Below, in pieces: positions 36,224 to 48,225 of a stretch of DNA of 64,000 nucleotides. How positions within the stretch are numbered: the first letter of the stretch is position 1; each line of letters opens with the position of its first letter. A program made the translations under genes and the position numbers. Origin of the DNA: Diphasiastrum complanatum (lineage: Eukaryota; Streptophyta; Lycopodiopsida; Lycopodiales; Lycopodiaceae); the NCBI GenBank assembly GCA_029204225.1, contig CM055100.1, forward strand, positions 23,439,810 through 23,503,809, in the 5' to 3' direction. The notes under the pieces were generated by a model, which worked only from the letters and a program-made list of their open reading frames with translations, was not told where the DNA came from and ran no database searches.

Positions 36224-37353
36224 CCGATAATGGATTCCAAAGTGATTGGATCTTGCTTATATAGTAGGATGTTGTCTGGATCTCAAGGATCTGATCGATA
36301 TGACCGGTCGAAATTGAATTTTAGGCCTTTTACGATGGTTTTCCCTTGATAACTTTTTACTCCTTGCACTGATTGACCTGAGAATTTGACAGTAGTTGGA
36401 TCTAATGCATATCTTTCCACTGATCTAGTCTGCGAGGGTTCTCTTGTGCGAGGGTTGGTTGTGCGAGGGTTCTTTAACTGTTCTGACAGATAAAAAACCT
36501 GATATCTCTTTGATCTTTGGGAAGTAACTCTCGCAAGGCTCACAATAGCTGGATCTGGGTCAAATCTCACTATAGAATTCTCTGCGAGAGTTAACTCTTG
36601 CAAGAAGTGAAAATTTCACTATCTGCGAGGGTTCAAAGCCACTTTTTTGGCTTGATCTTCACCAAATCTCAAAGCTAACTCTTGCAAGCTTCATCACTGA
36701 TGTAAATTGACATTCTGAATCGATTGAGAGGGTCTGCAAGAGTTCTTACTAGAAGGATTTGCTGGATCTTCACTTTTTAGTGATTTTTTAGCACTTAAAC
36801 CTATTTTTCCAGCTCACTAGAATCAAACTAACTCTCGCAAGCTCTTCTTAGTCCTGGTCTCACTAAGATGGAACTTCAAGTGGCTCTGCGAGAGTTCTTA
36901 TGAAGATTTGAATTTTTTTGGATTTTTTTAAGGGTTTTTTGAATTTTTTATGATTTTTCTCTGATTTTTACAATCTGCTTGGAATTAACTCTCGCAGGCT
37001 TCTATGCAGGTCAGGGACAATACCCTGGAGCTGCTGCCAGTCATGCAAGAATTAATTCACACTAGTTCTGGAGATATAAAAATCTGATGAGATTTTAGGC
37101 TCTTTTTCCCTCCAAAAATGCAGATTGGTGTGTTTTTTGAATTTTTGGCTATTTGGTTTGGGTTTCAAGCCCTTAGAGGCTGTTCAGGTCCTTTTCTACC
37201 CTCTCACACCTCCCCCGCTAGTTGTGAACAATCCAAACACAAAAAAAATACAGAAAACTAACTCTAAACACCCAAAAATCTACCTAAAACTACTCTAAAA
37301 AGCAAAAAAAATAGCTAAAATACAGCTAAACTAGTTAGTGGAAACCTATCCAT
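36224..37353 (-). promoter_or_regulatory. Gypsy 5' leader with many TGCGAGRGTT motifs
   Basis: Untranslated leader between PBS and gag. The ten-base word TGCGAGGGTT/TGCGAGAGTT and its inverse recur at 36431, 36447, 36462, 36526 (inverse), 36583 plus its inverse at 36593 (together a 20-bp near-palindrome), 36623, 36676, 36733, 36829, 36887 and 36987, with variants. That is about a dozen in 600 bp. Confidence 0.75.
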
Positions 37354-37366
37354 GGCAACGGCGCCA
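37354..37366 (-). promoter_or_regulatory. Gypsy primer-binding site
   Basis: The minus strand reads TGGCGCCGTTGCC, the PBS typical of plant Athila/Tat-group Ty3 elements. It starts one base after the LTR end CCCTACA. Confidence 0.88.
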
Positions 37367-37367
37367 C

Positions 37368-38183
37368 TGTAGGGTCGTAGATCTGCGTAGTATAGCCCTT
37401 TCGCCTATCAACAAGGGTTTGGTCACTGGATAGGTACCTAACTATGCATAGATGCTAATTTTAGTTAGTTTCCTACTTCCTCTTTAACTCTATTCACCAC
37501 TAACACTACTCTCCCTTAACTCTACTCCTCTACTCTAACATTCATCATGATTTGGGTGAAGGAAAGAGATAGAAAAGGAGAGGAAGAGAGAAGAGAAGAG
37601 AGAAAGAGAGAGAGATGAGATGGAGGTTAGCTCAAATGCTCAATCTCATTGCTTATGGAAAAACCTTAACTAGCATAACCAAAAAGCATGGGAAATGAAA
37701 ATAACAAGCAATCACAACAATAGCATAAGCAAGATTGATTAGCAAATGAGGATGCTTGAGCTCTCAAAATGGTAGAGTCTCCTCCTCTCTATTAAGCATC
37801 CAAATAGTGTACAAATGGTGTCTTTTTATAAAATGGGGAAGACCCTTACCCCCCAATCCTATTGGCTAATATTCACATTGGTCCTATCCATTCATCTTGG
37901 ACCCAACTTGATCCAAGGGTCCACAAAAAGTACATTGAAAATCACAAGATTCATGTGAGTCCAAAATTGGACCCAACTCTAAAAAGTAAACTCTAAGTTT
38001 AGAATTGACTGTGGGCCTCAAGTTTTATTTTAATTACAAAGGGCCCAAGTCTATTATTTTATTTACAGCTTGACTTGCATGCTCATTGGGCCATGAGCTT
38101 ATACACGCAGGATGCCATGTCCTCGCAACACATTTTATTGGATGATTTTATATATTTACACTTTGTTGGGAATACCCCCAACA
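37368..38183 (-). mobile_element. 5' LTR of the main Gypsy element (816 bp)
   Basis: Minus strand runs TGTTGGGGGTATTCCC ... CCCTACA. A TATA box (TTTTATAAAA) lies at about 37824-37835, and a purine-rich GA tract (CT on the sense strand) follows at 37560-37620. Nearly the whole LTR is repeated at 39139-39964. Its outer end at 38184 abuts a Copia RNase H sequence. Confidence 0.9.
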
Positions 38184-38703
38184 TGGACTCCCAGAGTGCC
38201 ATCTATCTGTCCCAGGATCCTGTCTTCCATTCAAAAATGAAGCACATTCCTCTGAAGTACCATCACATTCGAGATTTGATCTCGAAAGGAGAGCTCCAGG
38301 TCCAGTTCATAAAATCAAAAAGTATGATTGCAGATCTCCTCACGAAACCGCTCGACAAGCCACTCTTTACCAAGCAAAGAGAGGCAATTGGATTGAACGA
38401 ACAAAGGTGCAAGGTTCAAGAGGGAGTATCAGAAATGGTGAACTCCTGCAACTTTGTCGAAGCACGAACAAGACACGAAGGTCGAACGAGAACGATTCGC
38501 GATAGTCAACATGTCTTTGACTCGAAGCACGAATGATTTGCGAATCATTCACGAATCGCAAACACACCTCCAGGACCACAAACCGCAAAAGGGACGCAAA
38601 ACGAAAATTACGAAAAGAAACGGAAAGAACAAAAGCAAACGGGAGATTACGAATCAAACGAAGAAAAATCTTTCGCGCTGCCAGCTGGCAGCTCAACGGG
38701 CTT
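38184..38703 (+). pseudogene. Copia RNase H C-terminal fragment and 3' end
   Basis: Codes DSQSAIYLSQDPVFHSKMKH, PLKYHHIRDLISKGELQVQF and MIADLLTKPLDKPLFTK, the end of Copia RNase H. It opens directly at the LTR junction, so the rest of pol is missing. The purine stretch AAGAGGGAG near 38418 may be its polypurine tract. The frame continues into basic, low-complexity sequence, probably the start of its LTR. It sits between two copies of the Gypsy LTR-leader. Confidence 0.87.
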
Positions 38704-39124
38704 GGGTTTTTTGAAATTTTTATGGTTCTCCTCTGTTTTTTTGCAAGCTGCTTGGAACTAACTCTCGCAGGCTTCTATGCAGGTCTGGGACAGTACCCTA
38801 GAGCTGCTGTCAGTCGTGCAAGAGTTAACTCTCACTGGTTTTGGAGAAAACAAAATCTGATGGGAAATTTGGCTCTTTTTCCCTCCAAAATGCAGATTGG
38901 TGTGTTTTTTTTAGTTTTTTTACTGGTTGGTTTGGATTTCAAGCCCTTAGAGGCTGTTCAAGGCCTCCTCTACCCTCTCAGACCTCCTCCGCTAGCTGTG
39001 AAGAGTCCAAACAAAGAAAAATACAAAAAACTAACTCTAAACACCCAAAAATCTACCTAAAACTACTCCAAAAAGCAAGAAATAGCTAAAATGCAACTAT
39101 ACTAGTTAGTGGAAACCTATCTCC
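38704..39124 (-). mobile_element. Second copy of the Gypsy 5' leader, truncated
   Basis: Collinear with about 36932-37353 of the main element, including AACTCTCGCAGGCTTCTATG and the PBS-proximal block. It is cut at 38704, so gag is absent. The copies differ by scattered substitutions and small indels. Confidence 0.88.
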
Positions 39125-39964
39125 GGCAACGGCGCCACTATAGGGTCAAAAATTTCTCGTGTAGTAGTAGCCCTCTCGCCTGTCAACAAGGATTAGAACA
39201 CTGGATAGGTGCCTAACTATGAATAGATGCTACTTTTAGATAGTTCTATACTTTTTCTCTAACTCTATCACCACTAACACTGCACGCCCCTAACTCTGCT
39301 CCACTAAACTAACATTCATCATGATTTTGTGAAGGAGAAGAATAGAATATAAGAGAGGAAGAGAGTAATAGAGAGAAGGTGGAGAGAGAGAGAGAGGGTG
39401 GAGGTTAGCTCAAATGCTCCTTGTGCTTGCTAATGCAAAAACTTTAACTATGGAAACCAAAAACTTGCAAACTTGAGAGCAAAAGGAAAACGCAATCAAG
39501 CACATTAGCAAGTAGTGAATAGCAAGTGAGGATGCTTCTCTCCAAAATTTGGTAGAGTTTCCTCCTTCTCATTAAGCATGAAAATAGAGTACGTGAGGTG
39601 CGTTTTTATAAATGGGGAAGGCCCTTGCCCCAAAATACTATTGGCTAATATGTACACTAATCCTATTCATTCATCTTGGACCCAACTTGATCCAAAGGTC
39701 TTAAAAAAGTACATTGGATTTCACATGATTCATGTGAGTCTCCATTTGGACCCAACTTAAAAGAGTTAACACTAAGTTTCTAACTTGACTTTGGGCCTCC
39801 AATTTTATTTCAATTACAAAAGGGCCCAAATCTATTTTTCTATTTACAACTCAACTTGCGTGCTCATTAGGCCATGGGCTTATACGCGCAGGATGCCATG
39901 CTCTCGCAACATATTTTATTAGTCGATATTATTTATTTACAATATGTTGGGAATACCCCCAACA
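39125..39964 (-). mobile_element. Second Gypsy PBS (39125-39137) and LTR (39139-39964)
   Basis: Same PBS TGGCGCCGTTGCC, and an 826-bp LTR with the same start (TGTTGGGGGTATTCCC) and end as 37368-38183. It also has a GA-rich tract near 39345-39400. Its outer end at 39965 abuts a third, older Gypsy fragment, into which it appears to have inserted. Confidence 0.88.
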
Positions 39965-41220
39965 CTGGCTTGGCCTTAAAACTGGAGGCTTGCTCATCCA
40001 ACTTTGGGCTAGTTGATGCAAGGGATTTTCTCCTAGATAGGCTCACTAATTTTCTTTGACTCAGGTCCCAATTCTCTTTTTTGTTCAACAGGTAATGTAT
40101 CAGTCTCATGATTACTAATTTCCACATCTATAGTCGTAATGGCTTCGTTAAGTAACACATCCTAGCTAATCACCTAAATAGTGTTGTTTAGCTTGTAGGT
40201 TCCTTCTCATTTGGGCCTTTGGTGATAATACAGTTGATACCACTGCTTTTGGTATCGATTGTGGGTGGGGATTCTTGCTTCACCATATTTGGTGGAATCC
40301 ATATGTCTCAACACATGTTCATCCGTCAAAGGAGTTTCTTCATTGTATGACAACATGTGCTGCCATAATATCAGGTCTTCCTCCATCGGCTTTGCAATTG
40401 GTTCTACAACAATCCAAGTTGTGTTGATCATATATATACCATATGATATTGGGGTATCCAAGGTAGTACCATTCAAGGGTGCCTCCTCAAGAGACTCATT
40501 TGATCCATTATTGTAGGAATGTGTGGTGGTGCAATCCATTGTAGCTAACCCCAAAGAACAATATATGTTTGCGAGTTGTAGTGCACTCCCATTACTGCTT
40601 GAGGTCGATCAATGGTATGATCCATTGTGGATGAATCATCATCAGCCATAGGCGACATGGGCTTTACCGCCCATGTATTGGGATCCACTCTTACAACATG
40701 ATCTCGATTAGCTAGAGTAATCTTGCCAGTTTTTCAATTGTGATTTACTTGCGCCACTTACAACATGGCCACCCCAACAAAATGCAATACACCGTCGGAG
40801 AATCCGATAGGTCCATAACTACAAAGGTGATGACAAAATGTACACTTGCTATAGGATCGGTACATCTTCAACCATCTCTCTTGGGCATATAGTAGATTGA
40901 TCGCCAGTTTTATTAAAAACGTAGCAGGTATAAACTTGGAAAAACACCCCAATTTTCATACAATTTGATGGATATGAGATTAACGCCCAATCCACTATCA
41001 ATTACCATAGCTTCTTCCTTGAACATCTTATGTTTAGCAAGAAGCATGATATTGCCTTTGTCGCTATCCCACTCCCACATTCACTACATTCTTGGATTCC
41101 TCGAACGCAACACAATATATGGGCTCATTTGTGGCATTTCACTTGTTTCTTTCAGCCAATTGGCCAATGTTCTAGCTCCAAAAATCTAAGGCAAGAGCAC
41201 TCAACATATGCATCTATCAC
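39965..41220 (-). pseudogene. Older Gypsy protease-linker fragment
   Basis: Read from 41220 downwards: remains of the protease (VIDSGLGVNLIS near 41000), then a broken block matching the post-protease region (VRVDPNTWAVKPMSPMADDD, HTIDRPQ). A clear linker follows at 40554-40207 (TPISYGIYMINTTWIVVEPI, LTDEHVLRHMDSTKYGE). All parts align collinearly with 33.2-34.4 kb. More frameshifts than the main copy. Its pol is missing beyond the LTR at 39964. Confidence 0.82.
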
Positions 41221-41759
41221 TTACCATTCATCACACAAGATGAGAGGCAAATTTGGATAAAAAACTAAGTATAAAATTGGCTCGCTCTCGAATAGTGAGA
41301 AAATACAAGCTCTCGAATAGAGAGAGAATGTGAAAAATAATCTAAATGTTGGAGCATGCAACCTCCAAATCTCTCATCAAAAAAACTAAGTGTGGACTCA
41401 ATCTCACTCTCACTCATAGTAGCTTGAGATCCATGAAGAGTGGTAATGGAGTACAATGATTGGACCTCTCTAAAATCACCTCTTACTTTGATTGGACCAC
41501 CTACATGCCACCTCTTACAATGATTGGACCATTTTGGTGCATCTTACAATATGATTGGTCCAAATTGGCAAATGAAATCAAGAGGTGCTATGTCACTAGA
41601 CCTCTACCATCAAGCCAAGTGTAAGTAGCCTACACTATCACGAGCTAATCCAACTCTAAATTTGACCTAATCACTTTTTTACAAGTATACAATGAGTGGT
41701 TTTGAAAGAGGACCCCCAAACCTCAAGATAGATGACTTTTACAACTTTCACAACTGTAA
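41221..41759. other. Unassigned, possibly LTR-derived
   Basis: No coding sequence. The phrase TGATTGGACCA and variants recur several times between 41455 and 41575. This could be the LTR or leader of one of the two oppositely oriented Gypsy fragments flanking it, but no PBS or matching copy is visible. Confidence 0.4.
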
Positions 41760-43070
41760 CCATTGCCTCCACCATCCCTGATAACTTATTCGCCACCTCT
41801 TCCACCAACACCACAAGCCTCTTCCTCGTCTCCAAGAGACACTCAGACTTCCAAACTTTTACCAAGCAATGAACATTACTGCTTGATGTGTTGGGAAAGC
41901 CTCCAAGTCCCTTGTCCCAACTCTTGCAATCCTAGCTTGACTTCTTCCTTCCCTAGTCCCCAAGAGTTCATGGACCCTGGTCAAGAGCCCCTGATGATGA
42001 CACATTTTTTGATGTTATATATTGTCATAGTCCCAAAGTTGCCACAGCTCCAGAGGGCTTTGTGCCTGAAGATGATTTTGTGGATGAAGAGGATGAACCT
42101 GCAAATACCGTAGTTGTCTCAGTCCCATTAGGAGCAGCAAGTACATCGACAACAACCTCACTAGATTCAACAGATGTTTAAGGAACACCTTGGCATTCTA
42201 CTTAGCTAGTTGTTGCAAGAAAAGCAAAGTCTCAACGATCGATTGTACAAGCTAAGCACTGAAGGAATTATGCAAGCGCAGGAAGTACAAAGGTTAAAGA
42301 ATGAGTTGGAAGTAACACAACAGCATGAAAGGGCTGCACACAAGGAATTATAGCAGGCCAGGAAGCATAATCAACCTGGCGATCCTACGTGCAACAACTT
42401 CAAAAAAGTTTAATGGATGCCAATAATGATATTTCTCAAGAAGTTTAAAGCGTGAGACAATAGGTGCCCTTGTTATAGGCACAAGTCGACATGGCAGCTG
42501 TAGAGAAGGACTGACTCAGCAAAATGGTAGCAGATCTTACCGCTGAGCTTGATGAGATCCTTGTAGCTCCATTACATAGCTATGCAATAGATGTGGATTT
42601 TATTAGGGCTCTACGGACCTTTGGGAAGGATAACAGACATTCTCCCGATCCCACAATAAAGAAGGCAGCAGATTATGTGACGAATCTAGCATATTTGGTT
42701 GGGATTCAAACCAATTGGGATAATTGCATGCCCCCCCCAGCAGGCAATCCTAACTAGTGCTTCATCTCGGATGCAGTGCCAAATCAACTACCATTGGCAT
42801 GATTATACTACAGAGTGGCGATGCTTGGGGGTTCATGGTATATGAAGTTCACAACATGTGGACAATAGGAGGATGGTTGGAAGATGTGCACTCGGTCTTT
42901 CTGCCACACCCTCATGATCAGAATGTACTGAGGTTAAATTACATGGAACGCGTCACCTCCTTCCTCATCAAGAAACATCGTAAGCAAAAGTCACCACCAA
43001 AGCGAATTCTTAGGGTGTTGTGGGACATCACCAGTCTATGTGGGGGATCTTGTTGGGGCACCAATGATGA
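41760..43070 (+). pseudogene. Gypsy accessory module on the plus strand, broken
   Basis: Pro/Ser/Thr-rich start (41760-42110), acidic patch (PEDDFVDEEDEPAN), Ser/Thr stretch, then Gln/Lys-rich coiled-coil remains with many stops (42230-42520). The C-terminal module follows: DFIRALRTFGKDNRHSPDPT, IKKAADYVTNLAYLVGIQTN, YYRVAMLGGSW and, in another frame, LRLNYMERVTSFLIKKHRKQ. These align in order with the C-terminal part of the accessory region at 26.4-27.7 kb. The N-terminal modules are not seen. It is followed within about 50 bp by gag knuckles, the reverse of the order in the main element. Confidence 0.68.
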
Positions 43071-44037
43071 ATGCATGTGTCAAGAATGTTTATTCAATTT
43101 CTGGTGTCCACGTATCATAAATGCAATAACTGTGAGGGAAGATGGCCTCCTGCGAGTGTAACCCCACCCCAATGTGCACATTTAATTGCACAAAGGGACA
43201 TGGCAAAGGTGTCAAAATTCTTATTGCAGGTGTCAAAATACAAAAACATGACAAGAGAATGCCCAAATAAAAAAAAATTTGTGCCATTCTGTCGTGACTG
43301 TGGATATGGGCATTGCTATAAAGACTGTCCAGCAAGACCGAAGCCACCACCAGCTACAGCACCTGTAAATTTGATAATTAGGCAAGGATCGGTAGCTCAG
43401 AATAAACCAAGTGCACCCTTAATGGTGGTCACCAAAGCACAAAAGCAAAAAGAATTAGTAGTGGATTCAGTACCTGTTGATTCTATACCATTGAACGATA
43501 CACCAACAGCATTGGGAGTCTATCCAAATCTTAATGCAAAAAAACGAAGATATCAGGATATGAGACAGTGGATTAAACATCTGCAAGAAGAAGAGAAACT
43601 TGAAGCTGCTAAAGTAACAGCTGAAGTTTGGTGTTCACCATTGCAGCCTCCAAGAAATTTACGTACAGATATGAATGTTCAATTACATCATCATGAAGAA
43701 CCCTTCAAGATGACTGAACCGGAAGCACCACATACAGAATTACTCATGAATATTTTGTCTAGCAAGATCAATATTTTATTGGGAGAGTTCCTAAAGTTGG
43801 TGCCAAAAGCAAAAGAAGTCTTAGCGCAAAAGTTAGTTCAAGAAGAATCAGAAGACCATCAGGAGCCACTTTTTTGTGCTGGATTTGAAGAATCTAATGA
43901 TGTACTCCATGTTGGAGCTGCTTGGGAAAGTGAACAAAAGAATATCACTCTACCGATACAACATAGACAATTTTCTAAAGAAGCAGCCGTGATAGATGGC
44001 AGTTCAGGAGTTAACCTGATTTCTACAAAGTTATGTA
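43071..44037 (+). pseudogene. Gypsy gag C-terminal and protease fragment
   Basis: An open frame of 326 codons. Cys/His knuckles come first (CNNCEGRW and FCRDCGYGHCYKDCPARPKP), then KKRRYQDMRQWIKHLQEEEK, which matches KKERRQYQKIRHWVQKAQAE of the minus-strand gag. NILLGEFLKLVPKAKEVLAQ, SNDVLHVGAAWE and the protease start VIDGSSGVNLISTKL follow. Homology stops at 44037, where duplicated LTR-like sequence begins. The capsid part of gag is absent. Confidence 0.85.
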
Positions 44038-44776
44038 CCCTCCAATTTTGATGGTTCCCACACTTTTTTAAATTTGAATAAAAAGAGAGGCAAGACTGGA
44101 CCAATAGGATTCAGAGGCCAGGGTCCTCCTCTCTACTATAAAAAGGGACCAACTTGAGTTGCTCCTCATGTTCATTTCCTCATTTCAATAAAGCAGATTG
44201 GTTCTCTTTAGAAATGGATTGATGAATGTCCTTACTCTTCCTCTAATCTCCTCCATTTCTCATGCTTTCTTTGGATTTTGCTAATTGTTGGATTTGATCA
44301 TTGTTGGAGGGTTTGCGGATCCCAAGGCAACCGTAACCCTAGTTAATAAGTGAGAGGGATTTGGCACCTTGTGTGTGTAAGTCCAACCCGATGATCACAT
44401 AACTATTTGATTGATTAGTTAAAAGTTAATAAAGGACTTTAGGCCTTTTTGCGGGACTTTTAATGTCGCAGGGCCGAATTGTCAAGTTAGTGAATAAAGT
44501 TGGGTTTCCCTCCAATTTTGATGGTTCCCACACTTTTTTAAATTTGAATAAAAATAGAGGCAAGACTGGACCAATAGGATTCAGAGGCCAGGGTCCTCCT
44601 TTCTACTATAAAAAGGGACCAACTCGAGTTGCTCCTCATGTTCATTTCCTCATTTCAATAAAGCAGATTGGTTCTCTTTAGAAATGGATTGATGAATGTC
44701 CTTGCTCTTCCTTTCTTCTCTTCCATTTCTCATGCTTTCTTTGGATTTTGCTAATTGTTGGATTTGATCATTATTG
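44038..44776 (+). repeat. 268-bp direct repeat, offset 470 bp, with TATA box and AATAAA
   Basis: Copies at 44038-44305 and 44508-44776 start CCCTCCAATTTTGATGG and are about 97% alike by eye. Each has a TATA box (CTATAAAAAGGGACC) and, downstream, AATAAAGCAG. Promoter plus poly(A)-like signal suggests LTR R-region sequence. The 200 bp between them are unique. Confidence 0.85.
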
Positions 44777-44778
44777 GG

Positions 44779-45329
44779 ATTGCTATTTCTTATGTTTTTT
44801 GTGAGAGAGAGAAAGGGAGAGAGAGAAGAGGAAGTTTCTATCATTGTTGTGGATCTAGGATTAATGGATGTTAGTGTTAATGCTTAGTATTAATGGATGT
44901 TAGTGTTAGATCCTCCATTCATGTTGAAATCTGAACTATATTATCGCTCTCATGGGAACGAACCTCCGCGTGACAACTAACTCCGTCTCTTTGATGCTAG
45001 ATTGACTAGATCTTGGATTCAGGTTAGGCAAGGAAAGAAACCCACTACAATCATTATTATGATTGCTATTTCTTATGCTTTTTGTGAGAGAGAAAGGGAG
45101 AGAGAGAAGAGTAAGTTTTTATCATTGTTGTGGATTTAGGGTTAATGGATGTAGTGTTAATGCTTAGTGTTAATGGATGTTAGTGTTAGATCTTCCATTC
45201 ATGCTGAAATCTGAACTATACTATCGCTCTCATGGGAACGAACCTACGCGTGACAACTAACTCCGTCTCTTTGATGCTAGATTGACTAGATCTTGGATTC
45301 AGGTTAGGCAAGGAAAGAAACCCACTACA
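44779..45329 (+). repeat. 283-bp tandem duplication next to Copia protease
   Basis: Copies starting ATTGCTATTTCTTATG at 44779 and 45062 run in tandem, both with a GA-rich tract and GGATTCAGGTTAGGCAAGG. The second leads straight into Copia protease coding sequence. Confidence 0.85.
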
Positions 45330-47945
45330 GTGACATCAAGACGAATAATGTCTGATTTCAGAAGTGCAGATCCCTCAAGATTCATAGTTCTTGGAGATGG
45401 ATCTAGACATCAAGTGAACAATATTGGTTCACTATGGCTCAACACCAACGGCAGAGACAGACGACTCGAAGATGTTCTGTTCATGCTTACTCTACAACAA
45501 GACTTGATCTCTGTAGCAAGAATAGCAAATGCAGGGATGCATGTGACATTTTCTGACGAAGCATGCAATGTGATTGATGCCAGTACCAGTACTTTGATCG
45601 CTCAAGACAGAAGGAAAGGAAACCTATATCATCTGAAGGTACGCCTACCTGCAGATCAGGTGCATTAGACTCATGATGACCAGCGAGACACTCTGTGGCA
45701 CAGGAGACTCTACCATATGAACTCAATGGCACTTTACCAAGCAAGCCACCATGGAGCAATAACAGGGGTCAGCATCTCGAATGCAACTAGTTCGACCACC
45801 TGTGATGCATGTTTGAAGGGCAAGATGTCACGTACACCATTCGTTAAAGACTCCTACAGAACGACTAAGATTCTGGAGCTAGTGCATTCTGACATCTGTG
45901 GACCATTCAACATGATTTCAGTAGGAGGTTCAAAATATTATATAACCTTCATTGATGATTATAGCAAATTTTCTAGAGTGTATTTTATTCTAAATAAATC
46001 TAAAGCACTGGATAAACTCATAGAATATGTGAATTGGACTGAGAGATGTACAGGCAGCAAAGTGAAGCAGATCAGAATAGATCAAGCTGGTGAATACATC
46101 TCGAATCACTTCACTGACTTCTGCAATGATCGTGGCATCATTCACAGAAGAACTGCAGCCTACACACCGCAGCACAATGGTGTTGCTGAACGAAAGAACA
46201 GGACCCTGATGAAAGCAGCCAGATGCATGTAGCCTACTCGAAAGCTCCAAGGGCAATGTGGGCTGAAGCAGTAGCTACAACCGCATACATCCAGAACAGA
46301 ACAGACAAGTCTGGTGTCCCTCACACGACACCACATGAGCTATGGTGGGGTAGAAAGCCCAATCTGTCCCACGTCAGAATCTTTGGCTATGCAGCTTATG
46401 CACATACTCCTGATAAGCTTCGAAAGAAGCTTGATGAGAAAGCCGAGCAGGGATTTTTGGTAGGTTATGACAACAATTCGTCATACTACAGATCTACATG
46501 CCAGACACAAACATTGTGAAAACAGTGAGAGATGTCAGATTCGATGAGAGCAGGACAATGGCCAATGACGATCCTGTCAGCTACAAAGTTCTGGAGAGAC
46601 AGTACTATGACCTGCGACCAATGAAAGAGGTAGCAAAGGACGAATACGAAAACGAAGATTTTTGAGTCGTCTCCCATTCGAGCGACGAATCTGATGAAGA
46701 AAGATTCGAGAGGCAACCTACCGCCGCAGTTCCTGTAAACCGAGATGGTTTCGGATCGAGAAGAGCAGACAAAGGCAAAGGCATAGCTATCCCAGGAGGA
46801 TATCCCAAAAGGTCGACAAGACCATGAAGAGCGCCAACAAGATATGTGTCAGGCAGCTCAACTTCCACATCAAAAGAGTTCTGCGGATTCAGTGGCAAAC
46901 CACAGACTTTTGAGAAAGCGATTGACAGTCCAGAGAAGGACAAATGGATCCAAGCCATGAACGAAGAGATGGAGTCCATGAGGAAAAACCAGGTATGGAC
47001 GTTGGAGCCATTACCACATAAGCGCAAGACTGTCAAATGCAAATGGGTTTTCAAGCTCAAATACGGACCAGATGGGAACATCACAAAATACAAGGTAAGA
47101 TTGGTAGCGGAAGGTCTCTCTCATAGATATGGTATTGACTACTCTGGAACCTCTCTCGTGTCATCAAACATTCGTCCCTACGTCTATTATTTGCATATGT
47201 AGCAGGTTACGACCTCAGGATCCACATTGTGGATGAGAAAACAGCCTTCTTGCATGGCGAATTAGATGAAGAGGTCTACATGGATCACCCCCAGGATATG
47301 TCTCGAATTCACTTCCTGACTATACATGCAGAATGCACAGAAGTATCTACGGTCTGAAACAATCAGCCTGACAATGGTACAAGAAGAAAGATCAAGCCCT
47401 GAAATCATTAGGATTCAAGCCTCTGTTGACTGATTCTAATGTATATGTCAAAGTTACAGATGGGCAGATAATCATAGTGGCTATATATGTGGACGACACT
47501 CTGATACTTTGCAAGAGTGAGCAGCTAATTGTTGAAGTAAAGGCAGACATCTCGAAACATTTTGAGATAGTGGATCTGGGAGAAGCCAGGTGTTACCTAG
47601 GCTTACAAATTGAAAGGGACTACGAGGGAGGTAAGTTATACCTTCACCGGTCCAGATACACCCAGAAGATCCTAGAGGACTTTGGGATGCTGAACTGCAA
47701 AGGAGCGAACACTCCAATGCTCGCAGGGATGGTGTTGACAAGCGACAACTGTCCAAGGATTGAGGAAGAGAGAGAACAAATGCAGCTCACACCTTACAAA
47801 AAGCTGATAGGATCACTAATGTACCTTGCAGACAAGACACGCCTTGATATTGCTTATGCAGTGTTCAGGATGAGCCAATTCTGTACGAATCCAGGCTCGA
47901 CACATTGGAAGATTGCAAAACGCATTTTGCAATATCTTCAGTAGG
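45330..47945 (+). pseudogene. Copia pol, protease end to RT
   Basis: Protease tail and pre-integrase (FIVLGDGSRHQVNNIGSLWL, QDLISVARIANAGMHVTFSD), integrase (DACLKGKMSRTPF, FIDDYSKFSRVYF, IRIDQAGEYIS, TPQHNGVAERKNRT, IFGYAAYAH), then RT (KWVFKLKYGPDGNITKYKVR, VDEKTAFLHGELDEEVYMDH, YVDDTLILCK intact) and SLMYLADKTRLDIAYAV. Stops at 46231 and about 47200 and a frameshift near 46500 disrupt it. It ends at KRILQYLQ just before RNase H. The Copia piece at 38184-38703 holds the RNase H end on the same strand and could come from the same family. Confidence 0.92.
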
Positions 47946-48159
47946 GCTTGAGGGAGAAGCAATTAATCATGTCCACAGGTTGTGGCTAAGCTTGTATAAC
48001 ATTGTAGAGCGCGTAACTACTAGAAGTAAAAGAGGTTGAAAAGACAAAATGCCTTAAAAAAGGATGGAGGTCTAATGAGGTAGAGGTATAGGACCTTTTT
48101 TGAAAAAAATTGACCGTTGTATGTAATGTAACAGAGCAGGTCAAAGCAAAGAACTATCC

Positions 48160-48161
<2 letters not shown>

Positions 48162-48222
<61 letters not shown>

Positions 48223-48225
48223 GGG
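48162..48225 (+). repeat. (GA)n followed by poly-G
   Basis: About 25 GA units running into 14 G. Confidence 0.95.

Noticed and set aside
41990-42020. CTGATGA core as a possible hammerhead ribozyme of a retrozyme
   Set aside because: No matching GAAA core and no three-stem pairing could be drawn around it. The same check at about 56032 also failed.
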